Shown here piece after piece: positions 1 through 7,840 of a stretch of 17,929 bases of DNA; positions within the stretch are counted from its first letter, which is position 1, and every line of letters begins with the position of its first letter. Position numbers and translations under genes: made by a program. The notes below the pieces were generated by a model that was not told where the DNA came from, searched no databases, and saw only the letters and a list, made by a program, of their open reading frames with translations. The stretch lies in NCBI GenBank assembly GCA_018710805.1, contig DVJG01000003.1:1-17929 (forward strand), given 5' to 3'. Source of the stretch: Candidatus Faecousia faecipullorum. Its GTDB lineage: Bacteria > Bacillota > Clostridia > Oscillospirales > Oscillospiraceae.

Positions 1-1708
1 TGATAGGTTCCTGTCTGCACAATCTCGCCTTCATTTATCACGATAATCCGGTCGGAGTTTTTGAGTGTGGTGAGCCGATGGGCAATGGAGATAACGGTCA
101 TCTGCCGCTCTTTCTGCAGGGCTTCAATGGCATTCTGAATGAACCGCTCTGTGGTATTGTCCAGGGCGGAGGTGGCTTCGTCCAGGATTAAAATCTTTGG
201 CTTTCTCAGGAAAATTCTGGCAATGGAAATCCGCTGCCTTTGCCCGCCGGAGAGATTTTCTCCCTTTTCCGACAGAACCGTATGGATTTTGTCCGGCAGA
301 CTGTTTATAAATTCATCCAGGCAGGATTTTTGAATGGCGTCCTCTATTTCCTGCTGGGTGGGCGTTTCATCCAGTCCGTAGCAGATGTTCTCGTAAATCG
401 TTCCGGCAATCAGGAAGGGATTCTGGGGGACCAACGCAACGGCCTGGGACAGGTCATGGCGGGACAGGCTGCGGATGCTTGTGCCGTCGATGAATATATC
501 GCCCCCGCAGTTTTCCAGCTTGCAAATGGCCTTGATCAGCGAAGATTTTCCGCAGCCGCTGGGGCCTGCAACCCCTAAGAACATTCCCTTCTCAATGGAC
601 AGGCTGATTCCTTTCAGAATGGGCTTGTGGTCATCGTAAGAAAACCACAGATTTTGAATCTCCAAAATCCCGGGCAGCTTCTCCCGGGGCTCTGCAAGGG
701 GCTCGACTTCGGCATAGGAAAAATCGTTCTCAATTTCCGCCATTTTAAAGAAGTCTTCCGCCAGAATCATGCCTTCGGACAGTTCGTCCAGGATTCTGTG
801 GAGTTCTTCCAGGGGGCGGATCAGCTGCATGAAGCAAAGATAGGCGGTAAGGACGGCGCCGACGCTGATTACGCCCTGGGCTGCTAAGTACGCTGAGATG
901 CCGATCATCAAAACCGTAAATACCACTTCATTGATAAATTTCAGGCAGTCATATTTGGCCATCTGGACATGGTGCTTCATTTCCTTGCTTCTGAGGGCCT
1001 CGGATTTCCTGTCAAACCGGCTTTCTTCCGCTGAGATGCTGTCTGCCACCCGAATCACTTCAATGCCGTTTAACAATTCCACGATTGCCCCGTCTATGGA
1101 GGCCTTTTTGTCCAGCAATTCTACCCGGATGCCCCGCTGGGTGCTGATCTGCCGCATAACAATGGCGACGCCTATGGGAATCACGAACAGCATGGGAAAC
1201 GCCAGAATGGGAGGCAGAGTCATAAAAATCACAACGATTGCGGCAATGCTGTTGAAAATCGCAGGGGCGAAATCCATGAAGACCAGTTTCACAAGCCGGA
1301 TTGTACCGTCTAAGCATCTGTTCAGCCTTCCGTGGATATTTCCCGTCATGTTCTCTTTATAAAAAACCAGAGGCGCTTTCAGCAGCGATGTGATGACAAT
1401 GCCTCTTGCCTTCTTCTCCGTTGCGGTGGCGGTGTCTTCCACCATGATTCGCCGCAGAATCTTAATCCATTCGTTTACCACATTGACAACCAGAATCAGC
1501 AGGAGAATGGGAATGATTTTTGTAAATTGAATCTGGGTTTGCACCAGAATATCGTCCGTCAGCCAGCCAATGGCTTTGGGGGTTACCTGGGACAAGCAGG
1601 CGGACGCTGCCATGGCCAGAAGGATGATGATAAAGTTCCGCTTCTGTTTCCGCTCCAATAAACCATATAATTTCCGGGCGATTTTTTCAGTTCTGTCCTA
1701 TCTATCAT
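1..1708 (-). CDS. ABC exporter, fused permease/ATPase half-transporter (3' end cut by window; N-terminal frame break)
   Basis: Translating the minus strand gives an MsbA/MDR-type half-transporter: a membrane domain over roughly the first 310 residues, then a nucleotide-binding domain. All ATPase motifs are canonical: Walker A GPSGCGKSS (near base 560), Q-loop VPQNP, signature LSGGQRQRI (near 245), Walker B ILILDEATSALD (near 180) and H-loop IAHRL (near 85). About 570 residues are visible, so only some 20-30 are missing at the left edge. The best start is ATG at 1708, which would give MIDRTELKK, but that frame is joined to the body of the gene only if the A6 run at 1682-1687 had one more A. 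In the body frame there is a TAG at 1698-1700, and the first alternative starts are TTG 1658 and ATG 1613. This is a sequencing error, a real frameshift or slippage. The substrate cannot be told from sequence. The gene is transcribed divergently from phoP. Confidence 0.85.
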
Positions 1709-1751
1709 AAGAGGTTATCCTGCCTCTCTGCTGACCTTGCCAATCAAAGCC

Positions 1752-1780
1752 ATTATAGCACGCCTTCATGGGTTTTTCCA
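1752..1780 (-). promoter_or_regulatory. Probable promoter of the ABC exporter gene
   Basis: On the minus strand a perfect -10 TATAAT lies at 1752-1757. The hexamer 17 bases upstream (1775-1780, TGGAAA) is a poor -35. It is about 45 bases upstream of ATG 1708, which supports 1708 as the intended start. A GAGAGGCAGG stretch between them can serve as ribosome binding site. Confidence 0.45.
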
Positions 1781-1874
1781 TGGCCCTTCTTCCTGTTTTT
1801 ATTCAAAGTGGGAAATTATGCGTTTTTTCAAACGGGGAATCCGCACTGGCCCTTGGTTTCCCCGGGGGAAATAT

Positions 1875-1928
1875 CTTACACAAATTTTACATAGAGGGGC
1901 TTTTACTTTTTACATTTACCTGTATAAT
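1875..1928 (+). promoter_or_regulatory. Pho-box promoter of phoP-phoR
   Basis: TTTACA-type hexamers start at 1875 (CTTACA), 1886 (TTTACA) and 1909 (TTTACA), with an extra TTTTAC at 1901, followed by -10 TATAAT at 1923-1928. The hexamer spacing of 11 and 23 bp recurs before the Na/Pi cotransporter and pstS. PhoP boxes in Bacillus are TT(A/T/C)ACA repeats about 11 bp apart, so this is read as the PhoP operator. That would make phoP autoregulated. There is no good -35 at the usual distance, as expected for an activated promoter. A 15-bp palindrome, TTTCCCC-G-GGGGAAA, sits just upstream at 1857-1871. Confidence 0.7.
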
Positions 1929-1970
1929 AAAAATTAGAAAGATCAAGGGAACCCTGAGGAGGGACGATTC

Positions 1971-2651
1971 ATGTCTATGATTTGGTGCGTGGAAGATGAC
2001 GCAAGCATCCGTGATATCGAAATGTACACCCTGGAAACCACCGGGCTGGAAACCGAAGGCTTTGCCGACGGCGATTCCTTCCTGGCTGCGCTGAAAGAGA
2101 GAAAGCCCGACCTGATTTTACTGGACATTATGCTGCCCGGGGAGGATGGCGTTGCAATTCTGAAAAAGCTGAAGGGGAATGTGGAAACCGCCAAAATTCC
2201 CGTGATTATGGCCACTGCCAAAGGGTCGGAAATTGATAAGGTGAAATCCCTGGACATCGGCGCCGACGACTATCTGGTAAAGCCCTTCGGCATGATGGAA
2301 ATGGTGTCCCGCATCAAGGCGGTTCTGCGCCGCTGCCAGGGCAGCTGCGTACAGCAGATCCTGCAGACCGGGGACCTCACGGTGAATCTGGACCAGAGAA
2401 CGGTTACGGCCAAGGCAGAGCGGGTGGACCTTACTTACAAGGAATTTGAAATTCTGCGGATTTTCCTGTCCCATCCCGGGGTGGTATACACCCGGGACCA
2501 GCTCTATGCCGAAGTCTGGGGCAACGCCTATGTGGGAGAAAGCCGCACCGTGGATATGCACATCCGTACACTGCGGCGGAAGCTGGGGTCCTGCGGAGAT
2601 AAAATCGAAACCGTCCGCAATGTGGGCTACCGTTGGGCGGTGAGTGAATGA
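1971..2651 (+). CDS. phoP: PhoP/PhoB-type response regulator (OmpR family)
   Basis: A 226-residue DNA-binding response regulator. The receiver domain covers about residues 3-118, with the acidic pocket E8-D9-D10, phospho-acceptor D52 (LLDIMLPGEDG), T82 and K104 (YLVKPF). A winged-helix DNA-binding domain follows at about 128-223 and ends in the typical RTVDMHIRTLRRKLG...NVGYRW. The start at 1971 is fixed by GAGGAGGG seven bases upstream. It overlaps the kinase gene by 4 bases (ATGA), so the two are translated together. Its place ahead of phoR and the pst genes, and the TTTACA arrays before three genes here, make phosphate limitation the likely signal. It would bind those arrays and recruit RNA polymerase. 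The phosphate assignment rests on context; the family call itself is secure. Confidence 0.92.
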   Translation: MSMIWCVEDDASIRDIEMYTLETTGLETEGFADGDSFLAALKERKPDLILLDIMLPGEDGVAILKKLKGNVETAKIPVIMATAKGSEIDKVKSLDIGADDYLVKPFGMMEMVSRIKAVLRRCQGSCVQQILQTGDLTVNLDQRTVTAKAERVDLTYKEFEILRIFLSHPGVVYTRDQLYAEVWGNAYVGESRTVDMHIRTLRRKLGSCGDKIETVRNVGYRWAVSE

Positions 2652-3994
2652 CAAGCAAGATTTTCAGATCCATTTTTCTGGTTGCCATGTGTATTCTGGC
2701 GGCCTGCTTTGTCATGATCATCAGCATCCTCAACACCTATTTTACCGGCGTGGAAGAGGCTCAGATGGAAAGCTCCCTCCAGTTTTCCGCCCTGGGCGTG
2801 GAACAGGGAGGGCTTGCGTATCTGCAGGGCCTGGATGAGAACTGCCGCCTGACCTGGGTGGATGCCGATGGCACGGTACTGTACGACACCCGGTCTGATG
2901 TGACCCAGATGGAAAACCACGCCCAGCGGGAGGAAATTCAGGAAGCTTTGACCACCGGAAAGGGAAGCAGCGTCCGCTACTCTGAGACGAGAACGGAAAA
3001 AACCATTTACCGGGCCGTTCGCCTTTCCGACGGAACGGTGCTTCGTACTTCCATCAGCCAGGCTACAGTGCTCTATCTGGTGCTGGGGATGCTCCAGACC
3101 ATTGCCGTTATTTTGGTGGTGGCCCTGGCCATTTCCATGCTGCTGGCCTACAAACTGACGAACAACATCATGTCTCCTCTGCGGAACCTGGACATGGACC
3201 GCCTGCCGGATACGCCGCCTTATCCGGAACTGGAGCCCCTGCTGCAAAAGATCAAGGGCCAGAAGCAGGAGATCGACAAGCAGAAAAAGGAGCTGGCCGA
3301 CAAGCGTCTGAGCATGGAATTTGCGGAGCAGAACCGCCGGGAGTTTACGGCCAATGTGTCTCACGAGCTGAAAACGCCCTTGCAGTCCATTATGGGTTCT
3401 GCGGAGCTTATCGAAAACGGTATGGTGAAGCCCGAGGACCTTTCCCGCTTCGCAGGAAAAATCCGCAAGGAGTCCCATCGGCTGCTGACTCTGATTGAGG
3501 ACATTATTCATCTGTCCTGGCTGGACGAGGATGAGCCTCTGCGCATGGAGCCGGTGGATTTATATGCGGTTGCGGAGGAGGAAATCGCCTCCCTGCGTCC
3601 CATTGCCTCGGAAAACAATATCCAGCTCAATCTGCTGGGGGAGACCGCCGTCGTTCAGGGAATTCCCCAGCTGGTGCGGGAAATTATCCATAACCTTTGC
3701 GACAATGGGGTAAAGTATAATCACAATGGCGGCAAAGTGACGGTGCGGATATCCGAAACCGAGGAAAAAGTACTGCTGTCCGTGTCGGATACAGGCATCG
3801 GCATTCCCCAGGCCCATCAGAGCCGCATCTTCGAGCGGTTTTACCGGGTGGACAAGAGCCGTTCCAAGGCCACCGGCGGCACCGGCCTGGGACTGTCCAT
3901 TGTCAAGCACGCCGCTTCCTATATGAACGCTGACATTACGCTGGAAAGCGCACCGGGCGTCGGCACAACCATTACCGTGAAGTTCAAAAAATAA
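2648..3994 (+). CDS. phoR: PhoR-type membrane sensor histidine kinase
   Basis: A 448-residue sensor kinase. TM1 is at about residues 8-31, an extracytoplasmic sensor domain at about 33-138 (with LTWVDADGTVLYDTR, the usual clostridial PhoR pattern) and TM2 at about 141-167. A charged coiled-coil linker (about 196-230) follows. The HisKA domain has the phosphorylated H239 in SHELKTPLQ. The ATPase domain has the N box NLCDNGVKYN (about 349-358), G1 DTGIGIP (about 381), F box RIFERFYRVD and G2 GGTGLGLSI (about 410). I see no cytoplasmic PAS domain, unlike Bacillus PhoR, so the input must be the outer domain or a PhoU/Pst contact. It overlaps phoP by ATGA and is followed by a hairpin. All catalytic residues are present. 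Confidence 0.92.
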   Translation: MTSKIFRSIFLVAMCILAACFVMIISILNTYFTGVEEAQMESSLQFSALGVEQGGLAYLQGLDENCRLTWVDADGTVLYDTRSDVTQMENHAQREEIQEALTTGKGSSVRYSETRTEKTIYRAVRLSDGTVLRTSISQATVLYLVLGMLQTIAVILVVALAISMLLAYKLTNNIMSPLRNLDMDRLPDTPPYPELEPLLQKIKGQKQEIDKQKKELADKRLSMEFAEQNRREFTANVSHELKTPLQSIMGSAELIENGMVKPEDLSRFAGKIRKESHRLLTLIEDIIHLSWLDEDEPLRMEPVDLYAVAEEEIASLRPIASENNIQLNLLGETAVVQGIPQLVREIIHNLCDNGVKYNHNGGKVTVRISETEEKVLLSVSDTGIGIPQAHQSRIFERFYRVDKSRSKATGGTGLGLSIVKHAASYMNADITLESAPGVGTTITVKFKK

Positions 3995-4004
3995 GCTTTT
4001 GCAG

Positions 4005-4032
4005 CGGCTGGGGCCAACCTTTGCCCCAGCCG
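4005..4032 (+). terminator. Hairpin after phoR, weak terminator
   Basis: A perfect 10-bp GC-rich stem, CGGCTGGGGC (4005-4014) with GCCCCAGCCG (4023-4032), encloses an 8-base loop. What follows is TTAAATTCTATT rather than a clean T run, so termination may be partial. The right arm overlaps the -35 of the next gene's promoter. Confidence 0.5.
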
Positions 4033-4049
4033 TTAAATTCTATTATAAT
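4021..4049 (+). promoter_or_regulatory. Sigma-A-like promoter of the HD-domain gene
   Basis: TTGCCC at 4021-4026 and TATAAT at 4044-4049 are separated by exactly 17 bases, 26 bases before the likely ATG at 4076. There is no TTTACA array here, unlike the other three promoters of the island. The -35 lies in the loop and right arm of the phoR hairpin. Confidence 0.6.
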
Positions 4050-4075
4050 TTCAGAATATTTGGAGAATGATAAAA

Positions 4076-4735
4076 ATGCTGACCTATGAAGATATGAAAC
4101 AGGACGAAACCATCAAAACCTATATCCGCCGGGCGGGGGAATCCATGGCCGCTCTGGGATTCACGGAGCACAGCTTTGCCCATGTGGCTGTGGTTGCCGA
4201 GACGGCAGGTTATCTTCTGGAGACCCTGGGCTACGATGAGCGAACGGTGGAGCTGGCGAAAATTGCGGGTTATCTCCACGATATCGGCAATCTGGTGAAT
4301 CGGGTGGACCACTCCCAATCCGGGGCCATCATGGCTTTCCGCATTCTGGAACACGCGGAAATGGACCCGGAAGAGATATGCACCATCGTCTCCGCCATTG
4401 GCAACCACGACGAAGGCACTGGTCAGCCGGTTTCCGCCGTGGCGGCGGCGCTGATTCTGGCGGACAAATCCGATGTGCGCCGCAGCCGGGTGCAGAATCC
4501 CGACCCCACTGCCTTTGACATTCATGACCGGGTGAACTACTCCGTCAAAAAGTCCAGGCTGAAAATCAATGAGGAACACACCCTGGTAAAGCTGAAGCTC
4601 ACCGTTGACACCCGCTATGGTTCTGTCATGGAGTATTTTGAAATCTTTATGCAGAGAATGCTTCTGTGCCGGAGAGCGGCCCAAAAGCTGGGCCTGGAAT
4701 TTAAGCTTATGATCAATGAGCAGCAGCTGATTTGA
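4076..4735 (+). CDS. HD-domain metal-dependent phosphohydrolase, function unknown
   Basis: A 219-residue soluble protein with the metal-binding HD pattern. Numbered from ATG 4076, this is His near 36 (EHSFAH), H68-D69 in AGYLHDIGN, a His near 79, His near 111 in AIGNHDEG and D130 in LADKSD. HD proteins with these residues usually hydrolyse phosphate esters of nucleotides or related compounds; the substrate here is not known. ATG 4067 is in the same frame, but the GGAG motif at 4062-4065 is only one base from it and 10 bases from ATG 4076, so 4076 is preferred. The C-terminal third (about residues 145-219) matches nothing I recognise. The gene lies between phoR and the Na/Pi cotransporter, behind its own promoter. 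Release of phosphate from a nucleotide or a signalling role are both possible, but this is only inference. Confidence 0.85.
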   Translation: MLTYEDMKQDETIKTYIRRAGESMAALGFTEHSFAHVAVVAETAGYLLETLGYDERTVELAKIAGYLHDIGNLVNRVDHSQSGAIMAFRILEHAEMDPEEICTIVSAIGNHDEGTGQPVSAVAAALILADKSDVRRSRVQNPDPTAFDIHDRVNYSVKKSRLKINEEHTLVKLKLTVDTRYGSVMEYFEIFMQRMLLCRRAAQKLGLEFKLMINEQQLI

Positions 4736-4766
4736 GACTCCCTTCATTTTACTTTATTCAGGAAAC

Positions 4767-4821
4767 TTTACCCAGATTTTACAAAACCTGGCTTTTGAAT
4801 TTTACATTGCCTTGTTATGAT
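4767..4821 (+). promoter_or_regulatory. Pho-box promoter of the Na/Pi cotransporter gene
   Basis: TTTACA-type hexamers start at 4767 (TTTACC), 4778 (TTTACA) and 4801 (TTTACA), with a GGCTTTT motif at 4790-4796. The -10 is TATGAT at 4816-4821, 36 bases before the ATG. The 11 and 23-bp spacing equals that before phoP, and the stretch from 4777 to 4807 can be aligned to 1885-1915 without gaps. PhoP control is inferred. Confidence 0.7.
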
Positions 4822-4857
4822 GGTTTTGCGTAAAAATACAATGAGAGGTAGTTTTTT

Positions 4858-6603
4858 ATGACGTATTCAGATGTGCTCTCCTTGATTGGCGGCCTGTGCC
4901 TGTTCCTCTTTGGTATGCAGATCATGGGTGCTTACCTGGAAAAGCGGGCCGGCAGCAGTCTGCGCAGCTTCATCGGCAAGCTGACCACCAACCGGATCGC
5001 CGGATTCCTGACGGGTCTTGGTGTTACCGCCGTGATCCAGTCCTCCTCCGCTACCACCGTCATGGTGGTTGGCTTCGTCAACTCCGGCGTTATGACCCTG
5101 AGGCAGGCCATTAACGTCATTATGGGCGCCAACGTGGGCACCACGGTCACCTCCTGGCTGCTGTCCATGACCGGCATCAGCAGCTCCAACCCCTTTATCG
5201 CCATGCTGAAGCCCGCCAACTTCACCCCGATTCTGGCGCTGATCGGCATTGTTCTGTATATCGGCTGCAAGTCCGACAAGAAGAAGGACATCGGCGCCAT
5301 TATGCTGGGCTTTGCGACCTTGATGTTCGGCATGGAAGCCATGAGCGAAAGCGTGTCGGGACTTCGCAATGTGCCGGAGTTCCAGAATATCCTCCTGATG
5401 TTCTCCAATCCCATTCTGGGTGTGCTGGCAGGTACGGTGCTGACCGCAGTGATTCAGTCCTCCTCTGCCTCTGTGGGTATTCTGCAGGCCCTGTCCTCTA
5501 CCGGCGCCGTGACCATCGGTACCGCCATACCCATTATCATGGGCCAGAACATCGGCACCTGTGTCACCGCTATGCTCTCTTCCATCGGCGCCAACAAGAA
5601 TGCCCACCGGGCTGCTGTGGTGCATCTGAGCTTTAACATCATCGGCACCGCCATTTTCCTGACCCTCTACTGCACCGCCAATGCCATCTTTGATTTGGCC
5701 TTTGCGGGAGCTGCTGCCAGCGCGCTCTCCATTGCCATCATTCATACGGTGTTCAACGTTGGCTGTACCATTTTCATGCTGCCTCTGGCAGGTTTCCTGG
5801 AAAAACTGGCCATCCGGCTGGTTCCCGACGGAAAGACCCCCGAGGTGGAATCCGAGCTGGACGAGCGTCTGCTGGCTACGCCTGCCTTTGCCATTGCCCG
5901 CTGCCACAGCATGAGCGTCAACATGGCCCAGCGTGCCATGGAAAGCGTACAGCTTAGCCTGGACACCCTGGAAGCGCTGACCCCGGAAAAGGCCAAGACC
6001 ATCCGTGCTCTGGAGCATGAGACCGACCACTATGAAGACGTGCTGGGCTCCTACCTGGTGAAGCTCTCCGCACGGCCTATGAGCAACGCCGACAGCCAGG
6101 AGGCTACCACCATTCTGCACATGATCGGAGATTTTGAGCGGCTTTCCGACCACGCGGTGAACATTCTCTACTCTGCCGAGGAAATCCGGCAGAAGGATTT
6201 CGCCTTCAGCCAGGCGGCAAAGGCGGAGCTGCGGGTGATGATGGATGCCGTTCGGGAGATTGTACGCCGTGCCGTTACGGCCTACCAGCAAAATGATATG
6301 GCTCTGGCTTCCACCGTGGAGCCTATGGAAAAGGTAATCGACACCCTGAAGGAGCAGATCCGCACCCGGCACATCCTGCGGCTCCAATCCGGAGACTGCT
6401 CTCTGGAAATGGGCTTTGTTCTCAGCGACCTGCTCACCAATCTGGAACGGGTGGCCGATCACTGCTCCAATATTGCCGGCTGCATTCTGGAAATGCAGCA
6501 CGCTGACCTGGACCTGCATGAGTACCTGGCCGATGTGCGGCATGGAAGCGAGGATTTCCGGCAGGAATACCTGGCTATGCAGCGCAAATACGCTCTGCCC
6601 TGA
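4858..6603 (+). CDS. Na+/phosphate cotransporter with C-terminal PhoU-like domain
   Basis: A 581-residue type II Na/Pi cotransporter (NptA/YjbB-like family). The membrane part (about residues 1-320) shows the family's inverted duplication. The first repeat has QSSSATT at 61-67 and GANVGTT at 90-96; the second has QSSSAS at 200-205 and GQNIGTC at 229-235. The soluble part (about 345-565) is helical and PhoU-like, with paired acidic/His motifs such as DFERLSDHAVN and NLERVADHCSN. It should bring phosphate in with sodium; some relatives act as exporters, so direction is not proven. GAGAGG lies about 9 bases before the ATG. The gene is a single transcription unit, with a TTTACA-array promoter upstream and a strong hairpin downstream. 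Its PhoU domain is additional to the separate phoU gene at 10340-10990. Confidence 0.92.
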   Translation: MTYSDVLSLIGGLCLFLFGMQIMGAYLEKRAGSSLRSFIGKLTTNRIAGFLTGLGVTAVIQSSSATTVMVVGFVNSGVMTLRQAINVIMGANVGTTVTSWLLSMTGISSSNPFIAMLKPANFTPILALIGIVLYIGCKSDKKKDIGAIMLGFATLMFGMEAMSESVSGLRNVPEFQNILLMFSNPILGVLAGTVLTAVIQSSSASVGILQALSSTGAVTIGTAIPIIMGQNIGTCVTAMLSSIGANKNAHRAAVVHLSFNIIGTAIFLTLYCTANAIFDLAFAGAAASALSIAIIHTVFNVGCTIFMLPLAGFLEKLAIRLVPDGKTPEVESELDERLLATPAFAIARCHSMSVNMAQRAMESVQLSLDTLEALTPEKAKTIRALEHETDHYEDVLGSYLVKLSARPMSNADSQEATTILHMIGDFERLSDHAVNILYSAEEIRQKDFAFSQAAKAELRVMMDAVREIVRRAVTAYQQNDMALASTVEPMEKVIDTLKEQIRTRHILRLQSGDCSLEMGFVLSDLLTNLERVADHCSNIAGCILEMQHADLDLHEYLADVRHGSEDFRQEYLAMQRKYALP

Positions 6604-6642
6604 TAGGAAATCCGAGCGTTTCTACGGCATAAGCAAACATAT

Positions 6643-6674
6643 AAAATGTCCTCCGGTTTTCCGGAGGACATTTT
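6643..6674 (+). terminator. Intrinsic terminator after the Na/Pi cotransporter gene
   Basis: A perfect 14-bp stem, AAAATGTCCTCCGG (6643-6656) with CCGGAGGACATTTT (6661-6674), closes a TTTT loop. The terminal T run is only four bases and is part of the stem. The symmetry would let it work on both strands. It separates the cotransporter gene from pstS. Confidence 0.8.
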
Positions 6675-6750
6675 GCATTCTTACAGAACCGGAGCAGCAA
6701 TCCCAGGACCCACGGGGCAGTCAGTTTTTCTTCCGGCGAGGGGGATAAAT

Positions 6751-6805
6751 TTTACACGAATTTTTCCATCCAAGCCTTTTTAACTTTACATAGGGGTGCT
6801 AAGAT
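6751..6805 (+). promoter_or_regulatory. Pho-box promoter of the pst operon
   Basis: TTTACA is at 6751, a degenerate TTTTCC at 6762 and TTTACA at 6785, with TTTTTA at 6777. An extended -10, TGC-TAAGAT, spans 6797-6805. The 11 and 23-bp spacing matches the phoP and cotransporter promoters, and the step from last box to -10 is 15 bp, as for the cotransporter. Because this -10 covers the upstream in-frame ATG at 6804, that ATG cannot be the start of pstS. Confidence 0.7.
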
Positions 6806-6863
6806 GACTTCCGTAGGAAACAAAGAAGCAACTGAAACACCTACAAAAAAGGAGAATAAGTTT

Positions 6864-7778
6864 ATGAAAAGAATGATTTCTATCTTGGTGGCTGCGCTGC
6901 TGGTTATGACCACCCTGGCAGGTTGCGGCAGCTCCGCTCCCGCTGACACCACGGCTACCACCGCCCCTGCTGCCTCTGAGACCACCGAGGCTCCCGCTAC
7001 CACCGCCGCTGCTGAAACGGAAGCCACCGAAGCGCCTGCTGCCCTGAGCGGCACTGTGGCCACCGACGGCTCCACCTCCATGGAGAAGGTCATCGGCTCT
7101 TTGGGCGAGGCCTTCATGGAAGCCAACCCTGACGTCACCTTTACCTACAACCCCACCGGCTCCGGCTCCGGCATCACCGCTGTTTCCGAAGGCCGCTGCG
7201 ACATCGGCCTGTCTTCCCGGGCTCTGAAGGATGAGGAAAAGGCCGGCGGCCTGACCGAGACCACCCTGGCTCTGGACGGCATCGCCATCATCGTCAACCC
7301 TGCCAATACCCTGCAGGACCTGACTCTGGAGCAGATCGCCTCCATCTACACCGGCGAGGTTACCAACTGGAGTGAACTGGGCGGCGCTGACGGCGAAATC
7401 GTGGTCATCGGCCGTGAGGCTGGTTCCGGCACCCGGGACGGCTTTGAATCCATCACCGGCACCGCGGATGCCTGCGTCTACCGTCAGGAGCTGACTTCCA
7501 CCGGCGACGTCATCACCACCGTGGCTTCCAACCCCAACGCCATCGGCTACGCCTCCCTGGCCTCTGTAAAGGACACCGTCAAGGCCCTGTCCGTCGGCGG
7601 TGTGGTTCCCTCCAACGAAACCGTCCTGGACGGCAGCTACAAAGTTCAGCGTCCCTTCGTCCTGGTGACCAAGAGCAGTGAGGCACTTTCCCAGGCTGCT
7701 CAGGCGTTCTTCGACTACGTCACCTCCGCAGACGCCAATGAGATCATCACCATGGCCGGTGCCGTTCCTGTCAACTAA
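6864..7778 (+). CDS. pstS: Phosphate-binding lipoprotein PstS
   Basis: A 304-residue surface lipoprotein that captures phosphate for the Pst importer. It starts with a lipoprotein signal, MKRMISILVAALLVMTTLAGC, with lipobox LAGC and lipidated Cys21. A Thr/Ala/Glu-rich linker (about 24-60) follows, then the periplasmic-binding-protein fold. Phosphate-binding loops are visible: TDGSTSMEKV (about 67-76), PTGSGSGI (about 97-104), SSRALKDEE and REAGSGTRDGFE. ATG 6864 is chosen because AAAGGAG lies just upstream and the lipoprotein signal begins there. An in-frame ATG at 6804 would add 20 charged residues before the signal and overlaps the promoter. First gene of pstSCAB-phoU; a hairpin separates it from pstC. 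Confidence 0.95.
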   Translation: MKRMISILVAALLVMTTLAGCGSSAPADTTATTAPAASETTEAPATTAAAETEATEAPAALSGTVATDGSTSMEKVIGSLGEAFMEANPDVTFTYNPTGSGSGITAVSEGRCDIGLSSRALKDEEKAGGLTETTLALDGIAIIVNPANTLQDLTLEQIASIYTGEVTNWSELGGADGEIVVIGREAGSGTRDGFESITGTADACVYRQELTSTGDVITTVASNPNAIGYASLASVKDTVKALSVGGVVPSNETVLDGSYKVQRPFVLVTKSSEALSQAAQAFFDYVTSADANEIITMAGAVPVN

Positions 7779-7790
7779 ATCAGAAACAGA

Positions 7791-7822
7791 CTGGCGGGCC
7801 ACAAAAAAGCCCGCCGGTTTTT
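7791..7822 (+). terminator. Attenuator hairpin between pstS and pstC
   Basis: CTGGCGGGC (7791-7799) pairs with GCCCGCCGG (7809-7817), with one G-U pair, around a 9-base A-rich loop, then TTTTT. It has the form of an intrinsic terminator inside the operon. Likely effect: most transcripts end after pstS, giving more binding protein than permease. Confidence 0.75.
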
Positions 7823-7840
7823 CTGTAAGGGTGTTAGATA

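Noticed and set aside
4867..6543. A 558-codon open frame on the minus strand opposite the Na/Pi cotransporter
   Set aside because: It is a shadow of the cotransporter gene: His/Gly/Gln-rich, no domain pattern, no promoter or ribosome binding site.
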